A stretch of DNA of 6,724 nucleotides. Source: Massilia sp. (GTDB taxonomy: Bacteria > Pseudomonadota > Gammaproteobacteria > Burkholderiales > Burkholderiaceae_D). The position numbers and the translations under genes were made by a program. Below are positions 5,831 to 6,724 of the stretch, one piece after another. The stretch covers positions 1-6,724 of the forward strand of contig JAQGNM010000480.1 of NCBI GenBank assembly GCA_028291845.1, in the 5' to 3' direction. The notes under the pieces are model-generated. The model searched no databases. It worked only from the letters and a program-made list of their open reading frames with translations, and was not told the origin of the DNA. Each line of letters opens with the position of its first letter. The stretch's first letter is position 1.

Positions 5831-6467
5831 GCGCTGATGCCCACTCGCGCACGTAGGCGGGCGCGGCCACGGTGCAGGCGGGATCGCGCTGCGGTGCGAG
5901 CGCGCTGCGCGCCAGCGGCAGCACCCCGGTCCAGACTCGCCAGTCGAGATCTTCCTCATCATCTTTCGGCCCGCCGGCGCGCACCTTGCAAGCTGCTTCA
6001 GCGAGATCGATCCGCAACACCGTGGTGGCGGCGTACTCCTTGTCCGAACCAGGCCGGATCTCGCCCTGCCGGCCAGGCGCCAGCTTTTCCATGAACCTCT
6101 CCATTGCCTGCCGCGCGGCAGCGCCCTCGACTGCGTCGAAGCGGCCATAAATCATCGCCGAGCGGTAATTCATCGAGTGATTGAAGGCCGCGCGCGCCAG
6201 CACCAGCCCGTCGAGGTGGGTGATGGTCACGCAACTGGCGGTTTCCAGCAAGGTCTTCACCATGCGGCTGCCGTTGGAGCCGTGAATGTACAAGTGCGCG
6301 CCGTCACGCCAGCAGGCGGTAGGAATGCAGTGCGCGCCCTTGCCGTCGCTGAAGGCGACGTGGCACAAGTAGGCGTCGTCGATGATGGCGTGCAGTGTGG
6401 CGGCGTCGTAATGCGCATTGCTGGCAACGCGGCGGATGCGGGTGCGGTCGGTGGGCGCCTGGTTCAT
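5814..6467 (-). CDS. Pyridoxamine 5'-phosphate oxidase-like flavin-binding protein (Pyridox_ox_2 / Nim-like)
   Basis: This 217-residue cytoplasmic protein has the split-barrel flavin-binding fold of PNPOx relatives. Visible family features are RVASNAHYD (13-21), an early strand AYLCHVAFSDG (32-42), IPTACWRDG (48-56), LYIHGSNGSRMVK (59-71), the strand VTITHLDGLVLAR (80-92), and HSMNYRSAMIYGRF (97-110), which is the strongest signature. The C-terminal part holds an acidic patch, KDDEEDLDW (168-176). The same family contains the 5-nitroimidazole-resistance Nim proteins, but most members are uncharacterised, and the name does not prove vitamin B6 oxidase activity. ATG 6467 has GAAAGGA ending 4 bases upstream on the minus strand, which is strong support. 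The gene converges on the hydrolase gene and is divergent from a MocR-like regulator 92 bases away, which probably controls it. Confidence 0.92.
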   Translation of the reverse strand: MNQAPTDRTRIRRVASNAHYDAATLHAIIDDAYLCHVAFSDGKGAHCIPTACWRDGAHLYIHGSNGSRMVKTLLETASCVTITHLDGLVLARAAFNHSMNYRSAMIYGRFDAVEGAAARQAMERFMEKLAPGRQGEIRPGSDKEYAATTVLRIDLAEAACKVRAGGPKDDEEDLDWRVWTGVLPLARSALAPQRDPACTVAAPAYVREWASALALPE

Positions 6468-6489
6468 GGTTTCCTTTCTGAAAAATCCA

Positions 6490-6516
6490 AATATAATGGG
6501 TTCCTGGCTCCTTCAA
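6490..6516 (-). promoter_or_regulatory. Candidate promoter of the PNPOx-like gene
   Basis: On the minus strand TTGAAG (6516-6511) resembles a -35 box and TATATT (6495-6490) a -10 box, separated by 15 bases, shorter than ideal. Transcription would start about 15 bases before the ribosome-binding site of the PNPOx-like gene. The -10 box overlaps the plus-strand TATAAT of the opposing gene. Confidence 0.4.
6492..6497 (+). promoter_or_regulatory. Consensus -10 box for the MocR-like regulator
   Basis: TATAAT is a perfect sigma70 -10 hexamer in a spacer that is otherwise moderate in AT. No good -35 is seen 16-18 bases upstream (that stretch reads TTTCCT), so activation or weak basal use would be expected. 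Transcription would start near 6504 and leave a leader of about 55 bases before ATG 6560. Confidence 0.45.
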
Positions 6517-6559
6517 CAGGTCCAGTCGTAGCATTTTTTATGGAGCCACTGGGATTTGC

Positions 6560-6724
6560 ATGGACTTGATGTTGTTAGTTAACGCCTACGCGCAGCGCCA
6601 CAGCTACCACCGCTGGCCCCGCCAGCGCCTGTTGCACGAGTGCCTGCGCGCGGCGATCCGCGACGGTACCCTCGCGGCCGGCACCAGGCTGGCTGCCTCG
6701 CGCACGCTGGGGCAGGAGCTCGTG
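6560..6724 (+). CDS. GntR-type regulator, probably MocR/PdxR family, 3'-truncated
   Basis: The first 55 codons are present; the rest lies off the right edge. After MDLMLLVNAYAQRH comes a GntR-type winged-helix start: RQRLLHECLRAAIRDGTL (about 21-38), then AAGTRLAASRTLGQELV. In MocR proteins this region reads LPxSRxLAxxL, with SR rather than the SER of other GntR subfamilies, so ASR here favours MocR. MocR members fuse this DNA-binding domain to an aminotransferase-like domain that senses pyridoxal phosphate, but that domain cannot be seen here. ATG 6560 is chosen because GGGA (6551-6554) lies 5 bases upstream; ATG 6569, three codons in, is an alternative. The divergent PNPOx-like gene is the likely target. 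The DNA-binding family is fairly secure and the MocR subtype is an inference. Confidence 0.8.
   Translation, partial: MDLMLLVNAYAQRHSYHRWPRQRLLHECLRAAIRDGTLAAGTRLAASRTLGQELV

Overview
The window is GC-rich, gene-dense chromosomal DNA from a Gram-negative bacterium. Base composition, the DUF1840 gene (a family I know mainly from Burkholderiales) and the style of the ComM, MsrA and ABC proteins suggest a betaproteobacterium, most likely Oxalobacteraceae (Massilia, Duganella or Janthinobacterium-like). That placement is an inference from protein resemblance, not a database match. I see no rRNA, tRNA, CRISPR array, insertion sequence, phage gene or attachment site.

Layout. Positions 1-978 (+) hold the C-terminal two thirds of a ComM/YifB-type AAA+ ATPase, cut by the window edge. 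It converges on msrA (991-1497, -), a peptide-methionine (S)-S-oxide reductase. A 107-base divergent spacer separates msrA from a tightly packed three-gene unit (1605-4476, +): a small lipoprotein of unknown function, an ABC-transporter ATPase and a large ABC-2-type permease. The genes in this unit abut or overlap, so they are probably co-transcribed and translationally coupled. After a 91-base gap come a DUF1840 protein (4568-4912, +) and, 23 bases later, a monoacylglycerol-lipase-like alpha/beta hydrolase (4936-5790, +). The hydrolase converges on a pyridoxamine-5'-phosphate-oxidase-like flavoprotein (5814-6467, -). That gene is transcribed divergently from the start of a GntR/MocR-type regulator (6560 to the right edge, +), and the two share a compact 92-base promoter region.

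Working together. The lipoprotein-ATPase-permease unit looks like a complete export module with an envelope lipoprotein partner; its substrate cannot be told from sequence. The permease appears to be an internally duplicated pseudo-dimer, which would explain why only one permease gene is present. The MocR-like regulator and PNPOx-like gene form a classic divergent regulator/target arrangement, plausibly tied to vitamin B6. Most of the window is ordinary housekeeping or accessory metabolism. The export module and the regulator pair are the parts most worth following up; I do not see clear evidence of a wholly new system.
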